Shown here: piece by piece, positions 9,125 to 17,826 of the stretch
Position numbering within the stretch: the stretch's first letter is position 1
How the letters are laid out: every line of letters starts with the position of its first letter
Source: Candidatus Anaerostipes avistercoris
Lineage (GTDB): Bacteria > Bacillota > Clostridia > Lachnospirales > Lachnospiraceae
Direction: 5' to 3'
Assembly: GCA_019119895.1 (NCBI GenBank)
Contig: DWWD01000005.1
Span: 16,874 to 80,873, forward strand
DNA: 64,000 bases
The notes under the pieces: generated by a model
Databases searched by the model: none
Told to the model about the DNA's origin: nothing
Seen by the model: only the letters and a program-made list of their open reading frames with translations
Position numbers and translations under genes: made by a program

Positions 9125-9482
9125 AGCTATTTTATATATCAAAAAATGGTATCAACCAACAACGGAACCAAAAGAAAGAGAAAAAGCTATTAAAGCTTTA
9201 TCAATAATCCTAAAAAGCATAGAAGAAATCCAACAGTATCGTGAAATCGGAACCGTGGAAGAGTGTCGGGAAGCGGTGGAGAAATTAAAAAGGGCAGAGG
9301 AAGCATTAAATGTTATTTTGTCCGGGAATTACAACGACGAATGCAATTTTTGTGTACATAACGATAACCCGATGGCAAATTGCCAATGTATATGTGGAGA
9401 CGGTTCATGGTGCATACACAATGCAAAATGGAACGGGAAAACTTCAGAGGATGAGAATTTGGAGGGAATGGAAGATGAGTGA
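9111..9482 (+). CDS. Uncharacterised phage protein, Cys-rich C-terminus
   Basis: ORF; CNFCVHNDNPMANCQCICGDGSWCIHNAKW. Confidence 0.5.
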   Translation: MTENEAILYIKKWYQPTTEPKEREKAIKALSIILKSIEEIQQYREIGTVEECREAVEKLKRAEEALNVILSGNYNDECNFCVHNDNPMANCQCICGDGSWCIHNAKWNGKTSEDENLEGMEDE

Positions 9483-9693
9483 GATTAAATTAAAACCGTG
9501 TCCGTTCTGCGGCGGACAAGCTGTAATACATGTTAGTGATGGCGTATGCGTGATATGTAAAGAGTGCGGATGTCAAACAATAAGTCTTATAGATGGAAAT
9601 TCTCAAGGAAAATCATGTGGCGGTGCGATATACAGAGTGATAGACAAGTGGAACAGGAGGGCAGGTGAACAGGATGAGGTTAAACAGAAGTGA
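9475..9693 (+). CDS. Lar-type restriction alleviation family protein
   Basis: LKPCPFCGGQAVIHV...CVICKECGCQT...WNRRA. Confidence 0.7.
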   Translation: MSEIKLKPCPFCGGQAVIHVSDGVCVICKECGCQTISLIDGNSQGKSCGGAIYRVIDKWNRRAGEQDEVKQK

Positions 9694-9916
9694 TAGAGAT
9701 GTGCAGGTGATCCAATTTGTACATAGCGGGGAAGATTTAAGGTATAGGATTCTTATTCCTGCAAAATACGAAGACACTTCAGATCATAAACCAGGTTGTG
9801 AGATTATGAGAATTGATTTTGACGATTTAGAAGAAGTGATGACGTTAATTCATTGTCTTGGTCAATTCGCACATGAAGTGAGAAATAGAATGGGAGAATG
9901 GAGGAGAGAAAGATGA
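9665..9916 (+). CDS. Phage protein
   Basis: ORF in operon. Confidence 0.45.
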   Translation: MNRMRLNRSDRDVQVIQFVHSGEDLRYRILIPAKYEDTSDHKPGCEIMRIDFDDLEEVMTLIHCLGQFAHEVRNRMGEWRRER

Positions 9917-10176
9917 GTAATGATTTAATCAGCCGGAAAGCGTTACTAAAAGAGTTAAGAGAAATCATGGATGAACCACACAATACTATGTTTTTAATGG
10001 GTATAGGAGCGGCTGTATCGATTGTAGAGCATAGAGAAACAGCCTTTGACAAGGAAAAGGTGATTGGAGAATTAAAAGAACAGATAGAATTGGTATCATA
10101 CAATCCGATCATGTCCGGAATATACATTAAAAAAGATCGAGCGCTTGATATCGTTGAGAAAGGCGGGGTTGAATAA
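9913..10176 (+). CDS. Phage protein
   Basis: SNDLISRKALLKELRE start typical of small phage proteins. Confidence 0.5.
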   Translation: MSNDLISRKALLKELREIMDEPHNTMFLMGIGAAVSIVEHRETAFDKEKVIGELKEQIELVSYNPIMSGIYIKKDRALDIVEKGGVE

Positions 10177-10391
10177 TGGCATACATAGATTGCCCCTGCT
10201 ATTCCTGCAACGACCGAACGACAGGAGCCAAAAGAGTAGCCTGTCACCCAGGATGCGAGAAGTTCGCAACCTGGAAGGAAAAACAGCAGAAGGCAAGGGA
10301 GAAGAAAAAGAAGGATAAGCCATACCGGTCTGATACGATGGCGAAATCCATAAAAAGAAAACAGATGAACCAGAAGGCGGGAAGGAGATAA
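10176..10391 (+). CDS. Small basic Cys-containing phage protein
   Basis: ORF with overlapping start. Confidence 0.5.
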   Translation: MAYIDCPCYSCNDRTTGAKRVACHPGCEKFATWKEKQQKAREKKKKDKPYRSDTMAKSIKRKQMNQKAGRR

Positions 10392-10394
10392 TCA

Positions 10395-10538
10395 ATGGAC
10401 ATAATTTTATTCTTGGCAATCATGGGACTTGCGGTATTCGCATCCGGATTGATAAGGGAAAACAACGAACTGAGAGAAACTATCAAGCGGCAGGAGAAGA
10501 TGCTGAAATTCCTGACCGAAACGGAGTTAAAGCCATGA
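10395..10538 (+). CDS. Small membrane protein
   Basis: MDIILFLAIMGLAVFASGLIRENNELRETIKRQEKMLKFLTETELKP. Confidence 0.45.
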   Translation: MDIILFLAIMGLAVFASGLIRENNELRETIKRQEKMLKFLTETELKP

Positions 10539-10729
10539 AAAATCCATGCAAGGCCTGTGCAGAATACTGCATGGGTCTATGCTGGAAACGGATAGAGTAT
10601 CTGGAATGGTACCAGGGATATTGCGATAGAGTAAGGCAAGAGATTAGGAGGGTACATGGACAAGAAGACATTAAAGCAGTACAGACCATTAAAGCGGGAA
10701 CAGGAGATGATAGAAAAGAAGCTGGATAA
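10535..10729 (+). CDS. Small Cys-containing phage protein
   Basis: ORF, ATGA overlap. Confidence 0.45.
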   Translation: MKNPCKACAEYCMGLCWKRIEYLEWYQGYCDRVRQEIRRVHGQEDIKAVQTIKAGTGDDRKEAG

Positions 10730-11072
10730 GCTAGAAGAAAGAAAAGAAACGGTTCCGGCTGTCTATGGAAAAGTAAAGGGATCTGCACCTGAATTTCCGT
10801 ACATAGAGACGCATATGACTGTAGCCATGTGGGAGCCAAAGAGAATGGACAGCATTGACAGGCAGAGGATAATAAACGAGAAGCGCAAGGATCAAGTGAA
10901 TGCCCTCCTGATCGAGATAGAAGAGTTCATTGCAGATATTCCAGACAGCACTCATCGCCAGATATTTGAAATGGTGTTCTTGGATGGGAAGACACAGCAG
11001 GAGGTCGGCGAAAGTGTCGGATACAGTAAAGGGAGAGTGTCTCAAATAATTAGTCAATATGTGAAAGATTAA
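10656..11072 (+). CDS. Sigma-70 region 4-like late transcription regulator
   Basis: RQIFEMVFLDGKTQQEVGESVGYSKGRVSQIISQYVKD; last gene before late operon. Confidence 0.65.
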   Translation: MDKKTLKQYRPLKREQEMIEKKLDKLEERKETVPAVYGKVKGSAPEFPYIETHMTVAMWEPKRMDSIDRQRIINEKRKDQVNALLIEIEEFIADIPDSTHRQIFEMVFLDGKTQQEVGESVGYSKGRVSQIISQYVKD

Positions 11073-11090
11073 ACCTATTAAACAAAATAG

Positions 11091-11130
11091 TATGCTATAA
11101 TTATTCTAGAACGAATAGATATTGTTCTAA
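11091..11130 (+). promoter_or_regulatory. Candidate late promoter (extended -10) with downstream inverted repeat
   Basis: TATGCTATAAT (TGn-TATAAT), then TAGAAC-N11-GTTCTA. Confidence 0.4.
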
Positions 11131-11283
11131 TGGTTTTCAAGGAATTTCTTTCATGAATTTTTACCATGGGCGGCCAAGAGTCGCCCTCCCCTTACGGAAT
11201 GAATCCGGGCAACCTTCGGGTCCCGGGTCTTTAAAATGGTGATGATAGGTTTTGTCATATACATCTTCCTTAGTTTTATTTTT

Positions 11284-11312
11284 CGGCACCCAGAGATGGG
11301 TGCTGTTTTTGT
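11284..11312 (+). terminator. Intrinsic terminator upstream of terS
   Basis: GCACCCA-GAGA-TGGGTGC then TGTTTTT. Confidence 0.7.
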
Positions 11313-11324
11313 ACTTAAATTTAC

Positions 11325-11397
11325 GTGGAGCAGCATATCGCCAACGGCAGGTGTGTAGGGTCGCGCCCTGTGTCCCGGTTCGACTCCGGTGCTCCAC
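11325..11397 (+). tRNA. tRNA-like element (possibly degenerate tRNA), 73 nt
   Basis: 7-bp acceptor GTGGAGC/GCTCCAC, T-loop TTCGACT with CCGG/CCGG stem, D-arm-like CGCC-AACGGCA-GGTG, anticodon-arm-like GTAGG-GTCGCGC-CCTGT; connector lengths are atypical. Confidence 0.4.
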
Positions 11398-11426
11398 TTT
11401 AAAAACAAGAAATGAGGTGAGCCTGA

Positions 11427-11876
11427 ATGACAGAAAAACAAAAATTATTTGCAGATGAATACCTGATTGACTTAAATGCCACTCGGGCTTACCGGGTGGC
11501 ATATCCGTCTGTAAAAAAAGATGAAACGGCAAGAGCAAACGCAAGCAGATTGCTAACAAATGCTAACGTTAAAAAGCACATTGATGACCGGCTCGAAGAA
11601 ATTCACAATGAAAAAACAGCAGATGCTCAGGAGGTCATGGAATATCTTACTTCTGTTCTCCGGGGCGAAAGTACATCTGAAGAAATTGTTGTGGAAGGGT
11701 GCGGAGACGGCTGCAGTGAAGCGCGGACAATGGAAAAGAGACCTTCTGAAAAAGATCGACTAAAGGCTGCAGAGCTCCTCGGAAAACGCTTCGGGCTGTA
11801 TACAGATAAAGTGGATATGGATGCCGATATGGATCTGCATATTACTGTTGACTACGGTGAGGATGATACCAGATGA
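11427..11876 (+). CDS. Terminase small subunit
   Basis: MTEKQKLFADEYLIDLNATRAYRVAYPSVKKDETARANASRLL signature. Confidence 0.9.
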   Translation: MTEKQKLFADEYLIDLNATRAYRVAYPSVKKDETARANASRLLTNANVKKHIDDRLEEIHNEKTADAQEVMEYLTSVLRGESTSEEIVVEGCGDGCSEARTMEKRPSEKDRLKAAELLGKRFGLYTDKVDMDADMDLHITVDYGEDDTR

Positions 11877-13156
11877 ATATTACGGTAGAGGCAAATCCTT
11901 GTTTTAAAGAGGTGGATTGGAGCCATAAGCGCTACATTGTGATGAAGGGATCTGCTGGATCTGGAAAGAGCGTAGACACAGCGCAGAACTATCTCTTGCG
12001 TTTGATGCAGGATAAGGGAAGGAACCTGGTCTGCATCCGAAAGTCAGACATCACAAATCGAGACAGCACCTATGCAGAGTTGACAGGAGCCGCTTATCGG
12101 ATGTTTGGGGAGCAGACAGATCGATATTGGAATATCAAACAAAGCCCGTTGTCACTTACCTGCCGAGCAAACGGAAATCAGATTATTTTCCGCGGAGTAA
12201 ACGACGAGAAACAGCGTGAAAAACTTAAATCCATTACTTTTCAGCGAGGGAAGCTGACAGATGTATGGATTGAAGAGGCAACAGAAATAACGCAGGCAGA
12301 TTTTGAGATTATAGATGACCGTCTTAGAGGAGAGCTTCCTTCAGGGCAGTTTTATCAAATACGGATGACCTTCAACCCGGTGAACAGGAATCACTGGATT
12401 AAGAAGGCCTTTTTTGATGTTCCGGATCCAAATGTTCTGACGCATCACAGCACATATCTGGACAATCGTTTTATTGATGCTGCATATCATGCCCGCATGG
12501 CCCGCCGTAAGGAAGTAGATCCGGAAGGTTACCAGATCTATGGCCTGGGAAAATGGGGAGAAGTCGGCGGATTAATCCTGCATAACTGGAAGGTAGAAGA
12601 GATTAGTCAGAACCTGAATGATTATGATGATGTTGCGATTGGGCAGGATTTTGGATTTAATCATGCAAATGCGTTGCTACTTCTTGGGATTAAGGATGAC
12701 AACCTATATATTCTGCAGGAAGTATATGTTTTTGAGAAAGAAACAGCGGAGATTATTCCACTGGCCGTTAACAATGGATTTCCGAAAAACAGGACAATGT
12801 GGTGTGATTCTGCGGAGCCGGACCGGATCAAAGCATGGAGAACAGCCGGATTTCGGGCTAGGGCTGTAAGTAAAGAGCATACGACAGAAAAGAAGTATCA
12901 GTCTGCCCAGATCGACTGGCTAAAAGGTATTGTAAGCAAGGATAGAGTAATCCACCGCATGATATATGTGCATCCATCCTGCGTGAATACGATCAAGGAG
13001 CTGCAGCAGTGGAAATGGAAAAAGGATGAGCGGACGGGTGAGTATCTGGATGAGCCAGTTCCTTTTCAGGACGATGCAATGGCAGCTCTTCGGTATGGTA
13101 TAGAGGGATGGAGAAAGCCGAAAGCAAGATTACACCGAGTAAAAGGAGGAATTTAA
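11873..13156 (+). CDS. Terminase large subunit (PBSX-type)
   Basis: KGSAGSGKSVDTAQNYLLRLM Walker A, WIEEATEITQADFEIIDDRLRG, IGQDFGFNHANALLLLGI. Confidence 0.93.
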   Translation: MNITVEANPCFKEVDWSHKRYIVMKGSAGSGKSVDTAQNYLLRLMQDKGRNLVCIRKSDITNRDSTYAELTGAAYRMFGEQTDRYWNIKQSPLSLTCRANGNQIIFRGVNDEKQREKLKSITFQRGKLTDVWIEEATEITQADFEIIDDRLRGELPSGQFYQIRMTFNPVNRNHWIKKAFFDVPDPNVLTHHSTYLDNRFIDAAYHARMARRKEVDPEGYQIYGLGKWGEVGGLILHNWKVEEISQNLNDYDDVAIGQDFGFNHANALLLLGIKDDNLYILQEVYVFEKETAEIIPLAVNNGFPKNRTMWCDSAEPDRIKAWRTAGFRARAVSKEHTTEKKYQSAQIDWLKGIVSKDRVIHRMIYVHPSCVNTIKELQQWKWKKDERTGEYLDEPVPFQDDAMAALRYGIEGWRKPKARLHRVKGGI

Positions 13157-13158
13157 GT

Positions 13159-14517
13159 GTGTTTCGATTAGAAGATGATGAAATATTGGACGAAGACAGG
13201 CTCGGAAGATTTCTTGCCCTGCATGCAGCGGAGGCAACATTCCGGTATAAACCGTTGATGGATGCATATATGACGAAGTATCCCATTTTTCGGGAACCGC
13301 CGAAGCCTAAATATAAGCCGGATAACCGGATAGCAGTGAATTTCGCAAAATATATCGTGGACACAATGAATGGATTCTTTATCGGCATCCCGATTAAATT
13401 GCAGTGCGATGACGATAAGGTAGCAAACTATGTTGAGCTTCTGGATCAGTACAATGATCAGGATGACAACAATGCAGAGCTGTCGAAGATCTGTAGTATC
13501 TATGGAAAAGGGTACGAAATGTATTATGTGGATCAGGAGGGCAAGATAGGCATCACTTATCTGGATCCACAGGAAGCGTTCATGATCTATGATGACTCTG
13601 TTCTGGAACGCCCGAGGTACTTTGTCCGGATATACATGGATTCAAAAAATGTCCTTCACGGCAGTGTGTCGGATGATGAGAAAGTGCGATATTTCGTCCA
13701 GAAAGGCAAGATTCAGTTCTTGGATGAACATGAGAAAGAGCATGGATTTGCAGGAGTTCCCGCAACTGAGTACCGGGAAAATGCGGAAGAACAGGGAATA
13801 TTTGAGCCAGTTCTGACGATGATCAATGCCTACAATAAAGCAATTTCAGAAAAAGCAAATGATGTAGATTACTTTGCGGACGCTTACCTGAAAGTACTTG
13901 GAACCCTATTGGAAGAAGATGATATTAAGCATATTAGAGATGACCGTATCATCAATTTTGATGGGGATATTGAAAAGGTGATCGTGGAGTTCTTGCAGAA
14001 GCCGGACGGCGACACTACTCAAGAGCATCTAATCGACCGATTGGAACGTCTGATATTCCAGATTAGTATGGTGGCAGATATTTCGGATGAGAACTTCGGA
14101 ACAGCATCCGGCATTGCGCTGAAATATAAGCTCCAGGCAATGAGCAATCTTGCAAAGACGAAAGAGCGGAAGTTTAATAGCGGGATGAATCGGCGGTATA
14201 TGCTGATATTCAGCAATCCGGCGTCCGGCATGCTCAAAGATGACTGGGTAAAAGTGAAGCCAATCTTCACACGGAATTTTCCGGCGAATGTCCTGGAGGA
14301 AACTCAGATTGCCGGAAATCTGGAAGGAATTGTTTCGAAGAAAACTCAGATCGGTACGCTGTCCATTGTGGATAATGTGGATGAAGAGTTACAGAGAATC
14401 GACGAGGAAGAGACGGAAAGCCAAGATGATGCAGTTATGAGGCGGATGTTTGGAGGTGCTGCAGATGGCCAGTCAGGAGTACTGGAAAGAGAGGGAGGCC
14501 AGGCAGAGGAAGAATGA
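13159..14517 (+). CDS. Portal protein (SPP1 gp6-like)
   Basis: NRIAVNFAKYIVDTMNGFFIGIPIKL; position after TerL; GTG start after AAAAGGAGG. Confidence 0.9.
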   Translation: MFRLEDDEILDEDRLGRFLALHAAEATFRYKPLMDAYMTKYPIFREPPKPKYKPDNRIAVNFAKYIVDTMNGFFIGIPIKLQCDDDKVANYVELLDQYNDQDDNNAELSKICSIYGKGYEMYYVDQEGKIGITYLDPQEAFMIYDDSVLERPRYFVRIYMDSKNVLHGSVSDDEKVRYFVQKGKIQFLDEHEKEHGFAGVPATEYRENAEEQGIFEPVLTMINAYNKAISEKANDVDYFADAYLKVLGTLLEEDDIKHIRDDRIINFDGDIEKVIVEFLQKPDGDTTQEHLIDRLERLIFQISMVADISDENFGTASGIALKYKLQAMSNLAKTKERKFNSGMNRRYMLIFSNPASGMLKDDWVKVKPIFTRNFPANVLEETQIAGNLEGIVSKKTQIGTLSIVDNVDEELQRIDEEETESQDDAVMRRMFGGAADGQSGVLEREGGQAEEE

Positions 14518-15919
14518 TATAAAGAATGAGCGCGAATATCGGAGGCACATCGAAGAAATTTACCAGAACATGATCGATGAGATAGAGAAGGAGATCAATG
14601 GTTTTTATGGAAAGTATGCCAGAAAAGAAGGTATCACGATTGCTGAAGCAAGGAAACGTGCCGCCAAAGCCGATATTGAGGCTTTTGGCAGGAAAGCAAA
14701 GCGATATGTGAAAGATAAGGACTTCTCAACGCAGGCCAATGAAGAGATGCGGCTGTACAACATGACCATGAAGGTGAACCGACTGGAGCTTCTGAAAGCG
14801 CAGATCGGGCTGGAAATGGTAGCCGGGTTTGACGAGCTGGAGAAATATTATAAACAGGTCATGACAGATCAGGCGATAGAAGAATTTGAACGTCAGGCAG
14901 GGATTCTCGGGAAAACAGTCATTAACCGGATGAAGGCTGCGGATGCCATTGTAAATTCTTCTTTCCATAATGCCACGTTTTCTGATCGAATCTGGATGTA
15001 TCAGGACATGCTTAAGAACGAATTGAACAGCCTTTTGCAGACCGGTTTAATCCAAGGACAGAATCCAAGACGGCTGGCAACGCATCTTCGGAAACGGTTC
15101 GGAGTCAGCCAGAGCAATGCAGAACGTCTGATGATTACAGAACTTGCAAGAGTACAGACAGAGGCTCAGAAGCAGTCTTTTGAACGCAATGGATTTGAAG
15201 AATATACCTTCCTTGCGTTGGGAAATGCCTGTTCGAAATGCAAGAAACTGGATGAGAAGCATTTCGAGGTGAAGGATATGATGCCGGGAGAGAATGCTCC
15301 GCCGATGCATCCTTATTGTCGGTGTAGCATCGCGGCATATGAAGACAGCGAAGATTACGAGGCATGGCTGGACTTCTTGGATAAAGGCGGAACTACAGAA
15401 GAGTGGAACCGCTTGAAGAACGAAGAAAAATCTGATAAGATTCAATTAACAGAGGATGAGAAAAGGGCACTTCTTGAATATAAGAGCTTCCAGTCTTATA
15501 AGATAAATGAATTGTTGCGAAATAATTCAGATATTAACAGTCTTCCTGAAGAAGAGAAAATATTTGTACGCACATTAGATTCAGCTTTATCAAAGATACC
15601 TAAGTATCAAGGGAATCTTTTGAGAACTATTGATTTTTCGGATTGGCCAAATTCACAAAGAAAAGCAGATGGATATGCAAACGAATTTGTTCTCGATGAA
15701 ACAATTATTATAGACCAATATTGGAGTACTTCGAAAGGTGTTGGATATAATAAAAATGCGAATGTCAAAATTTATATTCAAAATGCAAAAAATGGAAGAG
15801 ACATTAGTTCGGTCGGGTTGGACGAAAAAGAGGTTCTATATGAAAGAAAATCACAATTCGTTGTGATAAGTAAGGTTTTTCAAGATGGTATTTGGAATAT
15901 TTTGTTGGAGGAGAAATAA
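14465..15919 (+). CDS. MuF-type head morphogenesis protein with C-terminal ADP-ribosyltransferase-like toxin domain
   Basis: MuF/SPP1 gp7 core (AERLMITELARVQTEAQKQSFERNG...CSKCKKLDEKHFEVKDMMPGENAPPMHPYCRCS), then mART-like R (LLRTIDF), STS (YWSTSKG), E-x-E (LDEKEVLYERKSQFVV). Confidence 0.8.
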   Translation: MASQEYWKEREARQRKNDIKNEREYRRHIEEIYQNMIDEIEKEINGFYGKYARKEGITIAEARKRAAKADIEAFGRKAKRYVKDKDFSTQANEEMRLYNMTMKVNRLELLKAQIGLEMVAGFDELEKYYKQVMTDQAIEEFERQAGILGKTVINRMKAADAIVNSSFHNATFSDRIWMYQDMLKNELNSLLQTGLIQGQNPRRLATHLRKRFGVSQSNAERLMITELARVQTEAQKQSFERNGFEEYTFLALGNACSKCKKLDEKHFEVKDMMPGENAPPMHPYCRCSIAAYEDSEDYEAWLDFLDKGGTTEEWNRLKNEEKSDKIQLTEDEKRALLEYKSFQSYKINELLRNNSDINSLPEEEKIFVRTLDSALSKIPKYQGNLLRTIDFSDWPNSQRKADGYANEFVLDETIIIDQYWSTSKGVGYNKNANVKIYIQNAKNGRDISSVGLDEKEVLYERKSQFVVISKVFQDGIWNILLEEK

Positions 15920-15921
15920 AT

Positions 15922-16110
15922 ATGGCCTATGAAGATATTTATAATGGACTCACAGATGAAGAACGAGAAAGAATGATAAAAGCAGATATTCCCAAATTCA
16001 GAACCATAGGAGAGGCTAATTTATCAAAAGAAAAGCTAGAACAAGGAGAAAAGGATTTGTTGCGCTTGATGGAAGAATTTGATAATGATTCAAAGAATGA
16101 TATTCAGTAG
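15922..16110 (+). CDS. Small acidic protein; candidate immunity/partner of the MuF-ART toxin
   Basis: MAYEDIYNGLTDEERERMIKADIPKF...; immediately downstream of toxin domain. Confidence 0.55.
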   Translation: MAYEDIYNGLTDEERERMIKADIPKFRTIGEANLSKEKLEQGEKDLLRLMEEFDNDSKNDIQ

Positions 16111-16145
16111 ATACCACCAGTCAGAAATGGCCGGTGGTATTTTTA
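16111..16145 (+). terminator. Hairpin after partner gene
   Basis: ACCACC-AGTCAGAAATGGCC-GGTGGT followed by ATTTTTAT; copy at 41304. Confidence 0.55.
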
Positions 16146-16177
16146 TACTCATTTTTAAGAAAGGAAAGGTGAATAAT

Positions 16178-16690
16178 ATGGAATTTACAGAGGCACTAAA
16201 GAACATGAAAGCAGGTATTCCAATGAAACTACCATCGTGGGGAGGCTATTGGTTCTGGGATCCAGAAAAAGAAACCATCATGATGAAATGCAGAAAGATT
16301 GATTCTGAAACCGGAAAAGATCTATTAGATATTAGAGAAACACAGCGGGTCGAATATACTCTGACCAATATCCTATCTGACGAATGGGTTCCGGCTACAG
16401 AAGAAAACACAACTATTTTAGGCGGAACTCCAACATTTAGTTTTGGTGATGCTATCAAGTGTATGAGGCGTGGGCTCAAGGTGAAGCGTCAGGGATGGAA
16501 CGGGAAGAATCAGCATATCGAACTGGCTATGAATATCAGCTATGTAGCATCGGATGGAAGTGTTCAGAATTGTGACCATGACGCAATCGGCAATATGGCC
16601 ATTGCTTTTGTCGGGACATCCGGAGTGCAGCTTGGATGGCTTGCTTCTCAGGCAGATATGCTGGCTGAAGACTGGGTGTTTGCAGAATAG
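16178..16690 (+). CDS. Tandem Tad2/DUF2829-like protein (putative anti-Thoeris/anti-signalling sponge)
   Basis: Domain 1: EFTEALKNMKAGIPMKLPSWGGYWFWD...NILSDEWVPA; domain 2: FGDAIKCMRRGLKVKRQGWNGKN...GWLASQADMLAEDWVF. Confidence 0.7.
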   Translation: MEFTEALKNMKAGIPMKLPSWGGYWFWDPEKETIMMKCRKIDSETGKDLLDIRETQRVEYTLTNILSDEWVPATEENTTILGGTPTFSFGDAIKCMRRGLKVKRQGWNGKNQHIELAMNISYVASDGSVQNCDHDAIGNMAIAFVGTSGVQLGWLASQADMLAEDWVFAE

Positions 16691-16755
16691 AAAGGCGGTG
16701 ATCCAGATATCTCCCACCGGAGGGGAATGACCGGAACAGTAAAGGAGTGGTGTGA

Positions 16756-17043
16756 TTGATTGTGGTACGTGTCCGGGAGGATGGAGTTACAGTGTCCGGC
16801 CATGCGGGGTTTGCTGGAGTCGGAAAAGATATTATCTGCGCAGGAGTAACGTCGCTGACACAGACACTGATCAAGTCGATGAATGACTTGACAGAAGATA
16901 AAATTGAATACGAAATGTCGCTCGGAAGGGCTGATATAAAGTACAGGAATCTGTCAAAGGAAGGGAAACTTTTGGTGGATTCCTTTTTCATTGGCATTTG
17001 TTTGATCGCCAGTGAGTTTCCGGATTATCTCCGGATAGAGTAA
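16756..17043 (+). CDS. Prp-like ribosomal-processing cysteine protease family
   Basis: VSGHAGFAGVGKDIICAGVTSLTQTLI contains the conserved His and Cys of Prp/YsxB family. Confidence 0.8.
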   Translation: MIVVRVREDGVTVSGHAGFAGVGKDIICAGVTSLTQTLIKSMNDLTEDKIEYEMSLGRADIKYRNLSKEGKLLVDSFFIGICLIASEFPDYLRIE

Positions 17044-17134
17044 CAAGATGTGTCCGAAATGACGTAAAACTATGATCCAGAGCAACGGCCTGGGCTTTTT
17101 GAATGGGCTGGGGCAGAAAGGAAAGAAAGATACA

Positions 17135-17809
17135 ATGAAAAATAAAGTGTTTGAGGCAATGAGAACCCTGCAGTTATTTGCAGAAGGTGAAGGCGCTGGA
17201 GCTGGAGGTTCTGGAAATGGCGGCGGCACCGGAGGCGATGGAGGCGCAGGATCTGGCGGAGAAGGTGGTAATGAGCTTCTTTCTTTTGACGATTTTTTGA
17301 AGCAGGAAGGAAACCAGGCGGAGTTTGACCGAAGAGTACAGAAAGCCATTGATACAGCGGTATCGAATGCGCAGAGGAAATGGAAAGATATTCATGACGA
17401 CAAACTGTCTGAAGCTGAGAAGCTAGCGAAAATGACCAATGAAGAAAAAGCAGCTTATAGAATGTCTCAGATGGAAAAGGAGCTGAATGCTTTTAAGGAG
17501 AAGGATGCCCTGGCAGAAATGTCTAAGACGGCTAGAAAGATGCTGTCCGAAGAAGATATCAATATCCCGGATGAGCTACTTTCACATCTGGTCAGCACTG
17601 ATGCTGAGGATACTAAGAATACGGTTCAGGCATTTACGAAGCTGTTCAAGGAGAATGTTCAGGATGCCGTCAAAGATAAGCTAAAGGGAAACCCGCCAAA
17701 GCGAGGAACCGGAGGAAAGGGCACCGTTACAAGAGAACAGATTCTTGCGATCAAAAATCCTTCTGAACGTCAGAGGATGATTGCGGAACACATAAACTTA
17801 TTTGAATAA
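17135..17809 (+). CDS. Scaffold protein (phage minor structural GP20-like)
   Basis: Charged helical protein directly before capsid gene; N-terminal MRTLQLFAEG. Confidence 0.8.
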   Translation: MKNKVFEAMRTLQLFAEGEGAGAGGSGNGGGTGGDGGAGSGGEGGNELLSFDDFLKQEGNQAEFDRRVQKAIDTAVSNAQRKWKDIHDDKLSEAEKLAKMTNEEKAAYRMSQMEKELNAFKEKDALAEMSKTARKMLSEEDINIPDELLSHLVSTDAEDTKNTVQAFTKLFKENVQDAVKDKLKGNPPKRGTGGKGTVTREQILAIKNPSERQRMIAEHINLFE

Positions 17810-17826
17810 AAAGGAGATGAAGATTT

